Positions 54,613-63,411 of a stretch of 64,000 bases of DNA are shown piece after piece. Numbering within the stretch: the stretch's first letter is position 1; the number at the start of each line of letters is the position of its first letter. The DNA is from Winogradskyella alexanderae. Its GTDB lineage: Bacteria > Bacteroidota > Bacteroidia > Flavobacteriales > Flavobacteriaceae. Location: positions 1 through 64,000 of the forward strand of contig NZ_JAIUJR010000008.1 of NCBI RefSeq assembly GCF_020166335.1, in the 5' to 3' direction. Below the pieces are notes generated by a model, which worked only from the letters and a program-made list of their open reading frames with translations, made no database searches and had not been told where the DNA came from. The position numbers and the translations under genes were made by a program.

Positions 54613-56334
54613 ATGTCTATTAAAAAAATTCTTTTCCAAACGTTTATTTTATGTCTAATTGCATGGTCGTGTTCAAATCCAAAAAATGAATCGGCTACAA
54701 TGCTTATATATGGTGGTACCATTTACACGGTCGATTCACTTAAAACAGTTGAGGCTGTTGCAACAAAAGACAATAAAATAGTATTTGCCGGCAGTTTGGA
54801 AGATGCCCAAGCATTCAAGACAAATGAAACTGAATTAGTCGATTTACAGGGTAAAACCATGACTCCAGGTTTAATAGAAGGTCATGGCCACTTTATGGGT
54901 TTAGGCTACAATGAGCTCAATCTAGACTTAATAAACACTACCAGCTACCAAGCTATTATTGATGCGGTTGCAGAACGTGTTAAAACCGCAAAACCAGGAG
55001 AGTGGATAACAGGCCGAGGTTGGCATCAAAGCAAATGGGATAGTATGCCAGCAGAAACAGTTCTCGGATTTCAAACACACCATCTATTGAGTGCGGTTTC
55101 ACCAGACAATCCCGTTTATTTAAGACATGCAAGTGGTCACGCAGGTTTTGCAAATGAAAAAGCAATGGAAATTGCTGGATTAATTAATTTATCTATTGAT
55201 GGTGTTAAAGATTATAAAGTTGAAGGCGGTGAGGTTTTGGTCGATGCTTCTGGAAAACCAACTGGAGTTTTTAATGAGCGTGCCCAAACTCTAATCACGC
55301 AACATATACCTGAGCGAACACAAGAGACAGATATAAAAGCTTTTGAACTTGCCGTAAAGGCTTGTCATGAAAATGGAATAACAAGTTTTCATGATGCTGG
55401 AATACCAAGGGAAACCATTGAATTGTATAACAATATGAAGGCCGAAGGAAAAATGACGACCAGAATATATGCCATGTTAACAGGATGGGATGAAGACCTA
55501 CTGAACGAATGGTTTGAAAAAGGTATAATGGTTGATGATGACAATCTTTTTACAATACGATCGGTAAAACTAAACTGTGATGGTGCGCTAGGATCAAGAG
55601 GTGCTTGGTTACTAGAACCTTACACCGACCGGCCAGGCCATTTTGGCCATGAAACACTTCCTATGGAATTTGTCAAAGAAACAGCACTTAATGGACTGAA
55701 ATATGGTTTTCAGGTTTGCTCGCATGCCATTGGTGATAGAGCTAACAGGGAAATACTAGATAGATATGAGCTAGCACTTAACGATATTCCTGACGCCACA
55801 ACAGATCACAGATTTAGAATAGAACATGCTCAACATTTGCACCCAGATGACATTCCAAGATTTGCAGAATTAAAAGTAATACCTGCCATGCAGGCTGTTC
55901 ATATGTCTTCCGATAGACCATGGGCAATCGATCGTTTAGGTGAAAAACGCATTAAAGAAGGTGCTTATATGTGGCAAACCTTGTTGCAGAGCGGTGTTCC
56001 GATCGTCAATGGAACAGATGTCCCTGTAGAACCCATAAATCCTATTGCGAGTTTTTATGCCAGTGTGAGCAGAAAAACGCTTAAAGGTACGCCTGAAGGC
56101 GGCTATGAGCCGGACCAAAAAATGACACGAGAACAAGCTTTAAAATCCTATACCCTGGATGCTGCTTATGGTGCATTTGAAGAAGATATAAAAGGATCTA
56201 TTACCGTAGGGAAATTAGCAGATTTCACCATTTACGACCAAGATTTGATGACTGTTGAGGAAAATAAAATTTTAGATACAGAAGTAGTGATGACCATTTT
56301 TGATGGAAAGGTAGTATATGAATCAAAAAAATAA
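54613..56334 (+). CDS. Amidohydrolase family lipoprotein (YtcJ-like)
   Basis: A 573-residue metal-dependent hydrolase with a lipobox ending AWSC (Cys about residue 20). Visible: the metal motif EGHGHFMGLG (HxH), the VCSHAIGDRANREILD region, RIEHAQHLHPDDIPRF, and the NGTDVPVEPINP segment near the end. YtcJ-like enzymes hydrolyse amides or carbamates of unknown kind; here it is tethered in the periplasm or outer membrane. It is flanked by two paralogous exported proteins of unknown function. Confidence 0.88.
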   Translation: MSIKKILFQTFILCLIAWSCSNPKNESATMLIYGGTIYTVDSLKTVEAVATKDNKIVFAGSLEDAQAFKTNETELVDLQGKTMTPGLIEGHGHFMGLGYNELNLDLINTTSYQAIIDAVAERVKTAKPGEWITGRGWHQSKWDSMPAETVLGFQTHHLLSAVSPDNPVYLRHASGHAGFANEKAMEIAGLINLSIDGVKDYKVEGGEVLVDASGKPTGVFNERAQTLITQHIPERTQETDIKAFELAVKACHENGITSFHDAGIPRETIELYNNMKAEGKMTTRIYAMLTGWDEDLLNEWFEKGIMVDDDNLFTIRSVKLNCDGALGSRGAWLLEPYTDRPGHFGHETLPMEFVKETALNGLKYGFQVCSHAIGDRANREILDRYELALNDIPDATTDHRFRIEHAQHLHPDDIPRFAELKVIPAMQAVHMSSDRPWAIDRLGEKRIKEGAYMWQTLLQSGVPIVNGTDVPVEPINPIASFYASVSRKTLKGTPEGGYEPDQKMTREQALKSYTLDAAYGAFEEDIKGSITVGKLADFTIYDQDLMTVEENKILDTEVVMTIFDGKVVYESKK

Positions 56335-56761
56335 AAAACACTAGTTTCCCTTCTTGATGAAGTTCTAATTAATGTTTTTACTGAATGATTAATAGCGTTA
56401 CAAAAATAAGGGGCCGTCTAAACTTTGTTATTACCTAATAGTTAAGAAAGTGTTACCATACAAAGGATTAATTATGCGCTCACTATTTATAAATTTCCTA
56501 TTATGAAATAGGGTTATTAAAATTTGGTGTTCATGCATTTCACTATAAATATTTTATAGTTCATTAGTGATAATAATTGTGTTTTCTTAGCCAATCCTTA
56601 AATGCTTTTCATCTAATAAATTGACCACTATTTTCACTTAAACTATTTAAATAGGTCAAACATCTGAGTATTAATTCAAAAATTGATTTTATAAATAGCT
56701 TTACGCTATATCAAAATCCCTCGCTTTAAAGGCGATTGATGTGCCCTCAACATACCTGCTT
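56335..56761. other. 427-bp non-coding gap
   Basis: AT-rich sequence between the amidohydrolase gene and the second paralogue. I see no open frame longer than a few codons with support, no tRNA and no clear terminator. A short dyad around CTTTAAAG lies near 56720-56735, close to the start of the following gene; its meaning is unclear. Confidence 0.5.
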
Positions 56762-57487
56762 ATGAAAACTACTTGGCTTACCCTTGTTTTTTTGGCTTTG
56801 ACAGTTTCAACTTATGGTCAGAAGTCAACTTTAATCCAAAATGTAAATTACAGAGCGCAAGAATTGCATCATACTCTTAATGAAAGTGGTGACAGTTTAA
56901 AACTTGCTGCAAATCGTAAAATACATTCGGTCACAATATTCAACTCTAATTTTGAAAGACAATTTTCTGTAAATAAAAACGCAATATCTATTCCTTTACA
57001 AGAAATACCAGTGGGTAGATATACGACGGAAGTTAAATTAAATGGCAAACTTATTATAATCACACTTCTTAGAGATCAACCAATACTTACAAAAAGAAGT
57101 TACGCATCATCTAATGTAAACCAAAGTGAATCTTTTGAATCTTCTGAAGGATTAAATAGAGCTGCTGGAAAAACTCTGGATAAGCCTACTAATAAAAATA
57201 TTGTTAGCTATTGGATTGTAAGCAAAATACAGAATGGCAATAGCTCCAGACTAATACGGCGTGCAGGAGATATTAATGTTGTTAAAGAACTAATCGAACA
57301 AAATAAGCTAGACACACAGACACGAATAGGTAAATTTAACGAACTAACTGTTTGGGAAATTTACGACAAAAGCGAATTTATGAAACTTAAGCGTATTAAC
57401 CCTGATTACGCCAGTGTAACACATTCTAGTTCATTCAATGTCAACCCTTATTATAAAACGGCAAGGGATTTAAATTATAATCCTTAG
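56762..57487 (+). CDS. Exported protein of unknown function, paralogue of the gene at 53498
   Basis: A 241-residue protein with a signal peptide (1-20, ending TYGQ). It shares both modules of the gene at 53498: N-terminal STLIQNVNYRAQELHHTLNE and IPVGRYTTEVKLNGKLIIIT, and C-terminal SYWIVSKIQNGNSSRLIRRA and FNELTVWEIYDKSEFM. It lacks the long acidic linker. ATG at 56762 is chosen over GTG at 56741, since it gives a clean signal peptide. Its stop overlaps the gldC stop by 4 bp on the other strand. Confidence 0.6.
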   Translation: MKTTWLTLVFLALTVSTYGQKSTLIQNVNYRAQELHHTLNESGDSLKLAANRKIHSVTIFNSNFERQFSVNKNAISIPLQEIPVGRYTTEVKLNGKLIIITLLRDQPILTKRSYASSNVNQSESFESSEGLNRAAGKTLDKPTNKNIVSYWIVSKIQNGNSSRLIRRAGDINVVKELIEQNKLDTQTRIGKFNELTVWEIYDKSEFMKLKRINPDYASVTHSSSFNVNPYYKTARDLNYNP

Positions 57488-57822
57488 TTTTTCTTTAGCT
57501 CAAGTTTTTCCGCAAAATAGTCGCAAAAATCTTTCATTGTTGCCGTCATCTTTTCGTCTTGTGTTGCCCTCATAAAGGTATCACTCATGGTAACCAGTGT
57601 TTGGTGAAAAAATAACTTCATTTCGTCTACAGGCATGTCCTTGGTCCATAAATCTATCTTCAAAGTTTCTTGCGCTTTACTGTCCCAAACAGAAAGCATT
57701 ATAGCCTTTGCCTCTTCATTACTTATACCACCATCTTCGGCAGACCAATTTAACTTTTCTGGTATGCGATTCTCATCTAGTTCAACATTGAGCTCTATTT
57801 TACTTGTTATGGTTTTTGACAT
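57484..57822 (-). CDS. gldC: Gliding motility protein GldC
   Basis: A 112-residue small protein matching GldC of Flavobacterium: ITSKIELNVELDENRIPEKL (about 5-24), GGISNEEAKAIMLSVWDSKA and WTKDMPVDEMKLFFHQTL. GldC supports gliding efficiency but is not essential in F. johnsoniae. It follows gldB and overlaps it by 1 bp, the usual gldBC order. Confidence 0.95.
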   Translation of the reverse strand: MSKTITSKIELNVELDENRIPEKLNWSAEDGGISNEEAKAIMLSVWDSKAQETLKIDLWTKDMPVDEMKLFFHQTLVTMSDTFMRATQDEKMTATMKDFCDYFAEKLELKKN

Positions 57823-58796
57823 TATTTCTTCGGTTTAAATTTTGATTCCCTAAATATTTCTTCAGGATCCTGTTGCATTATACTAAGTATAGGTTCGTTA
57901 GTTCGCTCTGCATAAGCTCTTACAATTTGCCAACCTATATATTGTCCCAATCGTCCTGGTGACTCTCGATCTAATTCAAGATAAAATTTTGAAAAAGGGG
58001 CATCCATTATAAATCTAGAAGGCAATTTGCTATCCGTACTATACAACAACTCTTTTTCAACAAAATAGCTCCAAATTTGGCTTTCGTTAGCTTCTGCCCA
58101 ACTTATCTGCTCCTCAGTGTAACCAATTTTTTCCGCATCAGTTTTAAACGGAATCATTTTGTCTTTGAAGTGTAGCAATTTACCATGATAAATCATTTCA
58201 TCTAAAAACGTTTTTCTTGCAGACTGGTAAACATAATTTTTTCCGTATCCTCTTGCAACGTCAACACTTATTTGAGATTTATTTAAATTTGAAGCTATGT
58301 ACCTTGGAATATTCTGGTAAAACTCATGTTCCTCACCCAAAAAATTATCTAAAGCAATTAAAACTATAGAATCTGTTACAATGGTTTTATCCCTATAAGC
58401 TACATCATTTGTTAATGTAATTACACGAGGGGTACTAAATGTTTTATCATAATATTTTAAATGTTGAAATAGGTTTGTCAATTCTCCCTTAATATTCTTA
58501 AGATCTTGAAATGTTTTACTTACTTCCTCAGCAAGTTGCAATTGAAGTGTATCTTCTAGTCTTCTACTCCAAATTGAGTCAGGTATTTGGTTTGAAAATA
58601 AAAACGGAAATGCCTCCTTGAGTTTTGGCAAGTCTTTTGCTGAGGCATTACGCACAGCCTTATCAAAGCGTTCAATTGTAAAATCTATGTCAATTTTTGA
58701 AATCTCTTTTTCAAATGAACTATCCTTAGCACAGGACAGAATAAAAAGCATCAAAATTGAAGAAGAATAAATTCGTATTTCTCTTGTATAAAACAT
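57822..58796 (-). CDS. gldB: Gliding motility lipoprotein GldB
   Basis: A 324-residue lipoprotein (lipobox ILSC, Cys about residue 22) matching GldB: FTIERFDKAVRNASAKDLPK, YGKNYVYQSARKTFLDEMIY and GYTEEQISWAEANESQIWSY. GldB is needed for gliding and is conserved even in many non-gliding Bacteroidota, linked with type IX secretion. A -7 box lies 36 bp upstream. Divergent from nadE. Confidence 0.95.
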   Translation of the reverse strand: MFYTREIRIYSSSILMLFILSCAKDSSFEKEISKIDIDFTIERFDKAVRNASAKDLPKLKEAFPFLFSNQIPDSIWSRRLEDTLQLQLAEEVSKTFQDLKNIKGELTNLFQHLKYYDKTFSTPRVITLTNDVAYRDKTIVTDSIVLIALDNFLGEEHEFYQNIPRYIASNLNKSQISVDVARGYGKNYVYQSARKTFLDEMIYHGKLLHFKDKMIPFKTDAEKIGYTEEQISWAEANESQIWSYFVEKELLYSTDSKLPSRFIMDAPFSKFYLELDRESPGRLGQYIGWQIVRAYAERTNEPILSIMQQDPEEIFRESKFKPKK

Positions 58797-58818
58797 TTTT
58801 AATCTAACACGTTTCCGC

Positions 58819-58826
58819 TATTTTTG
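58819..58826 (+). promoter_or_regulatory. -7 promoter element of nadE
   Basis: TATTTTTG matches TAnnTTTG, 45 bp before the nadE ATG. It almost touches the opposing gldB box, so the two divergent promoters overlap. No TTG at standard spacing. Confidence 0.35.
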
Positions 58827-58831
58827 TTGTG

Positions 58832-58839
58832 CAAAGGTA
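58832..58839 (-). promoter_or_regulatory. -7 promoter element of gldBC
   Basis: Read leftward, TACCTTTG matches TAnnTTTG, 35 bp before the gldB ATG. No TTG at standard spacing. Confidence 0.4.
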
Positions 58840-58871
58840 CATTACTTTTATATTATAAAACTCTAAAAATT

Positions 58872-59660
58872 ATGCAGACAGATAAGGTTGTTAAACACAT
58901 TGTAAATTGGCTTACAGATTATGCTAACGATGCAAACGTAAATGGTTTTGTAATCGGTGTTTCTGGAGGTATTGACTCTGCGCTCACTTCAACATTGTGC
59001 GCAATGACTGGCTTGGATGTTCTTTGTTTGGAAATGCCAATTCATCAATCAGAAAATCAAGTATCGAGAGCAATGAATCACATTAAATGGTTGCAGGATA
59101 AATTTCCTAATGTCAAGATGACGCAAGTAAATCTTACACCTGTATTTGACGGTCTGGTCGATGCACTTCCTGATGTTGAAAATGAAGAAAGTCGTTTCAT
59201 GTCATTAGCAAATACAAGAGCTAGATTAAGAATGACCTCTCTGTATTATTTTGCCGCTCTTGATAAACTACTTGTTGCTGGCACAGGAAATAAAGTCGAA
59301 GATTTTGGGGTTGGGTTTTATACCAAGTATGGTGATGGTGGCGTAGATTTAAGTCCAATTGCAGATCTACTAAAATCTGACGTTTATCGTCTCGCAAAAC
59401 ATTTAGGAATAAATCAAGAAATCATTGATGCACCTCCAACAGACGGTCTTTGGGGTGATGACAGAACAGATGAAGATCAAATTGGCGCATCGTACCCAGA
59501 ATTAGAATGGGCTATGGCTATGGACGATGCTGGTAAAACTGCAGGTGATTTTGAAGGTAGGCAAAAGGAAGTTTTTAAAATCTTTAAAAGGTTCAACACA
59601 ATGAACAAACACAAGATGATTCCAATACCAATTTGTGAAATCCCTAGTGATTTAAGATAA
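58872..59660 (+). CDS. nadE: NAD+ synthetase, ammonia-dependent
   Basis: A 262-residue enzyme that amidates deamido-NAD to NAD+. The P-loop is GVSGGIDSALTSTLC (about 30-44), with further landmarks LLVAGTGNKVEDFGVGFYTKYG and ADLLKSDVYRLAKHLG. There is no glutaminase domain, so free ammonia is used. ATG at 58872 is chosen because the family begins just before the first helix; an upstream TTG adds an unsupported 16 residues. Confidence 0.95.
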   Translation: MQTDKVVKHIVNWLTDYANDANVNGFVIGVSGGIDSALTSTLCAMTGLDVLCLEMPIHQSENQVSRAMNHIKWLQDKFPNVKMTQVNLTPVFDGLVDALPDVENEESRFMSLANTRARLRMTSLYYFAALDKLLVAGTGNKVEDFGVGFYTKYGDGGVDLSPIADLLKSDVYRLAKHLGINQEIIDAPPTDGLWGDDRTDEDQIGASYPELEWAMAMDDAGKTAGDFEGRQKEVFKIFKRFNTMNKHKMIPIPICEIPSDLR

Positions 59661-59800
59661 TTTTTGCGTTTTAACGATTAAATTCCTATAACTGCTATAT
59701 TTTTCGTATCTTTTGTTTAACCAAACGGACTGCAGATTAGGCCTTAATTAGCTTATTGTATTGACATTATAATCCCTAACCAATCCTAAAATCAAGTGTC

Positions 59801-60433
59801 ATGATAAACATATTGATAGTAGACAGTCATCCTATTGTAAGAGCAGGTCTAGACTTATATCTAAGTAGTAAACCCGATTTGAATGTCGTTGGGAAATTAA
59901 ACAGCGGCATCGAGATTTTTGAATTTCTAAGACGCAACGACGTTGATGTAATCATTTCTGAAATTGACTTACCCGAACTTAATGGAATAACGGCATTAAG
60001 AGCCATTAAAAAAGAAAATAAGGATATAAACGTTCTTATTTTTAGCCATCAGCCAGAAGAAATATATGCTGTAAGCACTGTAAAGGCAGGTGCTTCAGGC
60101 TATTTAAGTAAATCTGCAAGTGTAGAAGAAATAGAAATGGCTATTCGAAAAGTGAAGGGAGGCGAAATTTCATTAAGTGAGAAAATGGATAAGCATTTAC
60201 GCTATGAAGATACGCGTAAAAGTAGAACCCGTTTGTTTAAAAAACTCTCTACACGCGAGGTGGAGGTCTTAAAACTTCTTTCCATAGGTCGAAAAAATAA
60301 AGAGATTGCAGAAGAGTTGGATATTAATGAAAAAACTGTAAGTACCTACAAGGCGCGTTTGTTCAAAAAGCTAAACGTTAACAACATTGTAGATTTAGTA
60401 CATCAGGCAAAACACCACAATCTTACTTCGTAA
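59801..60433 (+). CDS. NarL/LuxR-type response regulator with degenerate receiver domain
   Basis: A 210-residue protein: receiver domain (about 1-120) and LuxR-type helix-turn-helix (about 145-205: LSTREVEVLKLLSIGRKNKE, KTVSTYKARLFKKLNV). The phosphorylation-site Asp is replaced by Glu54 (IISEIDLPELNG), and the second acidic residue of the usual DD pair is Ser9 (VDSHP); Asp8, Ser82 and Lys104 remain. Glu can mimic phospho-Asp, so it may be constitutively active or controlled otherwise. No kinase gene adjoins. It overlaps dnaG by 11 bp tail to tail. Confidence 0.85.
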   Translation: MINILIVDSHPIVRAGLDLYLSSKPDLNVVGKLNSGIEIFEFLRRNDVDVIISEIDLPELNGITALRAIKKENKDINVLIFSHQPEEIYAVSTVKAGASGYLSKSASVEEIEMAIRKVKGGEISLSEKMDKHLRYEDTRKSRTRLFKKLSTREVEVLKLLSIGRKNKEIAEELDINEKTVSTYKARLFKKLNVNNIVDLVHQAKHHNLTS

Positions 60434-62402
60434 CGTAACTACCAATTACTTTACCTAATTTTTTGGAAAGTAAAGACTTTAAGTCATTATAGTCTTTAAC
60501 ATCTTCCATTATGGTTTTTGTGTCAACATTATCTTTTAGTATATTATTTTTCAATTCTTCAACCTTATTCTCAATTAAAAAACATCTTAAACTTAAAACA
60601 GTTTGTGACACTAACTGGTCTAAAGTATCGGTCTTTTTTTTAGGTAATATTTGATAACGTTCCCAATCATCAATTCCATACTTCTCGTCCTCCATTAAAA
60701 TTCCAGTAATAGTGGATGCAGCATCCTGATCAAGTTGATTAATAAAATCTCTTGTCGAAAATTCTTCCTCTTGATTCAATTTATCAATGATTGAATAATA
60801 CAGTTCTCTAAATTTTTCATTGGAAAACATCATCTCATCTTCTTGAAGGTCTAAATAAATCTTTTCAAAAACACGAGCCTTTTGTATGGTTGGCTCCATG
60901 ATTAAATCGCCCGAAACCTCATCTTCTTTCAACACCAAATCCTCGAACTGTTCAGTTCGGTCTCCATAAAGCATTAGTATCTCAATTATTTTGCGCTCCA
61001 ATTCATACTGAACATCTACTTTAGGTTTTGCATATTCTTCATTCTTTACAACCTCAAAGGCTTTTTGTTCTTGCCTGTATTTTTTATTTGCGTCTTGATA
61101 ATCCTTTTTATGTATTTGCGCCAAGGTGCTAAAAAGTACCTCCTCACTAATATCCATAATTTTAGAGCATTCCTGGATATAAACTTCGCGTTTAATCTGA
61201 TCTGGAATTTTAGAAATACTATTTACAATATCCCTGATAGTTTCGGCTTTTTTAATAGGATCGTTCTTGGATTCCCTTGCTAATAAAGAGGCTTTAAATT
61301 GAATAAAATCCTTTGCATGCTCAGTAAGGTAATCTGAAAGATCCGTCAATGTATTAGACTTGGCAAAACTATCAGGATCTTCACCATCAGGAAACATACA
61401 AACCTTGACGTTCATACCCTGCTCCAAGATTAAGTCAATACCTCGTAAGGACGCTCTGATGCCGGCTTCATCACCATCAAATAATACTGTAATGTTATTT
61501 GTTAGTCTATTGATTAATCGTATTTGCTCTGGTGTTAAAGCGGTTCCTGATGACGATACTACGTTTTTAATTCCTGTTTGATAAAATTGTATTACATCAG
61601 TGTAACCTTCCACCAAATAACAGTTGTCTTGTTTTGCAATAGTTTGCTTTGCAAAGTAGAGCCCGTATAGTACTTTGCTCTTATGGTAAATATCGCTTTC
61701 TGGCGAGTTTAAATACTTGGCTGCTTTTTTGTCGTTACCCAGAATACGCCCACCGAAACCAAGGATACGACCGCTCATACTGTGAATAGGAAACATCACT
61801 CTTCCTTTAAACCTATCGAAGCGTTTATTTTCCTTAACAATAGTAAGCCCTGTTTTTTCTAAGAACTCAATATTGTAACCCTTTTTCAAGGCTTCATCTG
61901 TAAAAGCTTGCCACTCATCTAAAGCATAACCTAACTGAAACTTTTTAATAGTATCTTCAGTGAAGCCACGCTCCTTAAAATAACTTAATCCAATAGCCTT
62001 TCCTTGATCGGTTTTGTGTAGTACATTCTGAAAATAGGTATTGGCAAATTCACTAACTAAATAAAGACTTTCTCTTTCGTCCGCTCTTGCTTTTTCCTCG
62101 TCTGTTCGCTGGGTCTCCTCTACCTCAATATTATATTTCTTAGCAAGGTATTTTATAGCCTCAGGATATGTAAAATGCTCGTGTTCCATTAAAAAGGTTA
62201 CTGCATTACCGCCTTTTCCAGTTGAAAAATCTTTCCAAATCTGTTTTACAGGAGAGACCATAAAACTTGGTGTACGCTCATCGCTAAACGGACTGAGGCC
62301 TTTAAAATTACTTCCAGCTTTTTTTAACTGTACAAAATCGCCAATTACCTCCTCGACACGAGCAGTTTCAAAAACTTGAGATATGGTATTCTGAGAAATC
62401 AA
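60423..62402 (-). CDS. dnaG: DNA primase DnaG (zinc-ligand-less type)
   Basis: Primase (659 residues) that lays RNA primers for replication. Order: N-terminal CHC2-type domain (about 1-100), RNA polymerase and Toprim core (about 125-370: GRILGFGGRI, YLVEGYTDVIQFYQTGI, ITVLFDGDEAGIRASLRGID), and a helical C-terminal DnaB-interaction region (about 450-659). The zinc ligands Cys-His-Cys-Cys are replaced by Ser37, Ser40, Asp58 and Thr61, though the surrounding pattern (GLSPFSDERTPSFMVSP) is kept. I recall the same in other Flavobacteriaceae. Confidence 0.95.
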   Translation of the reverse strand: MISQNTISQVFETARVEEVIGDFVQLKKAGSNFKGLSPFSDERTPSFMVSPVKQIWKDFSTGKGGNAVTFLMEHEHFTYPEAIKYLAKKYNIEVEETQRTDEEKARADERESLYLVSEFANTYFQNVLHKTDQGKAIGLSYFKERGFTEDTIKKFQLGYALDEWQAFTDEALKKGYNIEFLEKTGLTIVKENKRFDRFKGRVMFPIHSMSGRILGFGGRILGNDKKAAKYLNSPESDIYHKSKVLYGLYFAKQTIAKQDNCYLVEGYTDVIQFYQTGIKNVVSSSGTALTPEQIRLINRLTNNITVLFDGDEAGIRASLRGIDLILEQGMNVKVCMFPDGEDPDSFAKSNTLTDLSDYLTEHAKDFIQFKASLLARESKNDPIKKAETIRDIVNSISKIPDQIKREVYIQECSKIMDISEEVLFSTLAQIHKKDYQDANKKYRQEQKAFEVVKNEEYAKPKVDVQYELERKIIEILMLYGDRTEQFEDLVLKEDEVSGDLIMEPTIQKARVFEKIYLDLQEDEMMFSNEKFRELYYSIIDKLNQEEEFSTRDFINQLDQDAASTITGILMEDEKYGIDDWERYQILPKKKTDTLDQLVSQTVLSLRCFLIENKVEELKNNILKDNVDTKTIMEDVKDYNDLKSLLSKKLGKVIGSYVTK

Positions 62403-62533
62403 AGCTTCAACAATTAGTAAGTCTGTAAAGTTAAAAAACTATATGGTTATCCGATTTAATGTTAAAAAGTAATTTGCCTAATACAGGAAAAACAACGAAC
62501 TTAGTTTATCTCAGGCATTAATATATCAAAATA

Positions 62534-63358
62534 ATGAAAACAAGAATAGTTTTTATTCTGCTATTGTTGTCGTTTACATGCAACCAAGAAAAGGCTGGAT
62601 CTAATGATTCGAAGGAATCATATAATTTGAAAAAAATATCTGACAGAAGAATAGTTGACCTTTCGCATTCTTATTCGCGTGAAACTGTCTATTGGGTTAC
62701 CGCTAAAGAGTTTGAATTAGATACCGTATTTGAAGGCGAGACCGATAAAGGGTATTATTATTCTGCCTTTAATTTTAGTACCGCAGAACATGGTGGCACT
62801 CATTTAGATGCACCAATTCATTTCGCAAAAAAAGGCCAAACCGTTGATGAAATACCTCTCGAAAAACTGATAGGACATGCCATAAAAATAGATGTGTCAT
62901 CAAATGCCTTAAATAATCCCGATTATTTAATAACTATTGATGATATAATAGCCTGGGAAAAACAGGAAAAAACTAAAATTTCGGATGGTAGTATTGTTTT
63001 ATTACAAACAGGATTTTCAAAATTCTATCCAAATAGAGTCAAATATTTGGGAACTGACGAAAAAGGAGAAGCCGCAGTTAAAAAGCTTCATTTTCCAGGA
63101 CTATCTCCAGAAGCAGCCAAATGGCTTGTTGAACAACGGAATATTAATGCCATAGGAATTGACACTCCTAGTATTGATTATGGCCAATCAGAATATTTCC
63201 AAAGTCATGTTATTTTATTATCAGAAAATATCCCGGCATTCGAAAATCTTACCAATTTAGACCAACTCCCTAATAGTGGGTTTGAAATAGTTGCTTTGCC
63301 AATGAAAATTAAAGGTGGCAGTGGAGCTCCTTTGCGAATAATTGCACTACTAAAGTAA
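62534..63358 (+). CDS. Cyclase family lipoprotein (kynurenine formamidase-like)
   Basis: A 274-residue protein with a signal peptide and lipobox SFTC (Cys about residue 16). The rest is a cyclase fold (PF04199) with the metal motif EHGGTHLDAPIHF (HxGTHxD, about 87-98), and later GLSPEAAKWL and GIDTPSIDYGQSE. Relatives include kynurenine formamidase and isatin hydrolase; the substrate here is unknown, and an exported form is less usual. The gene sits divergent from dnaG with 131 bp between. Confidence 0.82.
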   Translation: MKTRIVFILLLLSFTCNQEKAGSNDSKESYNLKKISDRRIVDLSHSYSRETVYWVTAKEFELDTVFEGETDKGYYYSAFNFSTAEHGGTHLDAPIHFAKKGQTVDEIPLEKLIGHAIKIDVSSNALNNPDYLITIDDIIAWEKQEKTKISDGSIVLLQTGFSKFYPNRVKYLGTDEKGEAAVKKLHFPGLSPEAAKWLVEQRNINAIGIDTPSIDYGQSEYFQSHVILLSENIPAFENLTNLDQLPNSGFEIVALPMKIKGGSGAPLRIIALLK

Positions 63359-63359
63359 A

Positions 63360-63389
63360 AAGCCTCAATCGAAAATTAGATTAAGGCTT
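63360..63389. terminator. Stem-loop between convergent genes, terminator mainly for the leftward gene
   Basis: AAGCCTCAATC pairs with GATTAAGGCTT with one mismatch and an 8-base loop. Read leftward it is followed by a run of T residues (complement of 63357-63361), a good terminator for the gene at 63412. Read rightward the T-run is delayed. Confidence 0.65.
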
Positions 63390-63411
63390 ATTAACGATTT
63401 TTTTGATTGAT

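Noticed and set aside
59720..59735. GTTT-AACC-AAAC dyad before the response regulator gene
   Set aside because: Only 4-bp arms; expected often by chance in AT-rich DNA.
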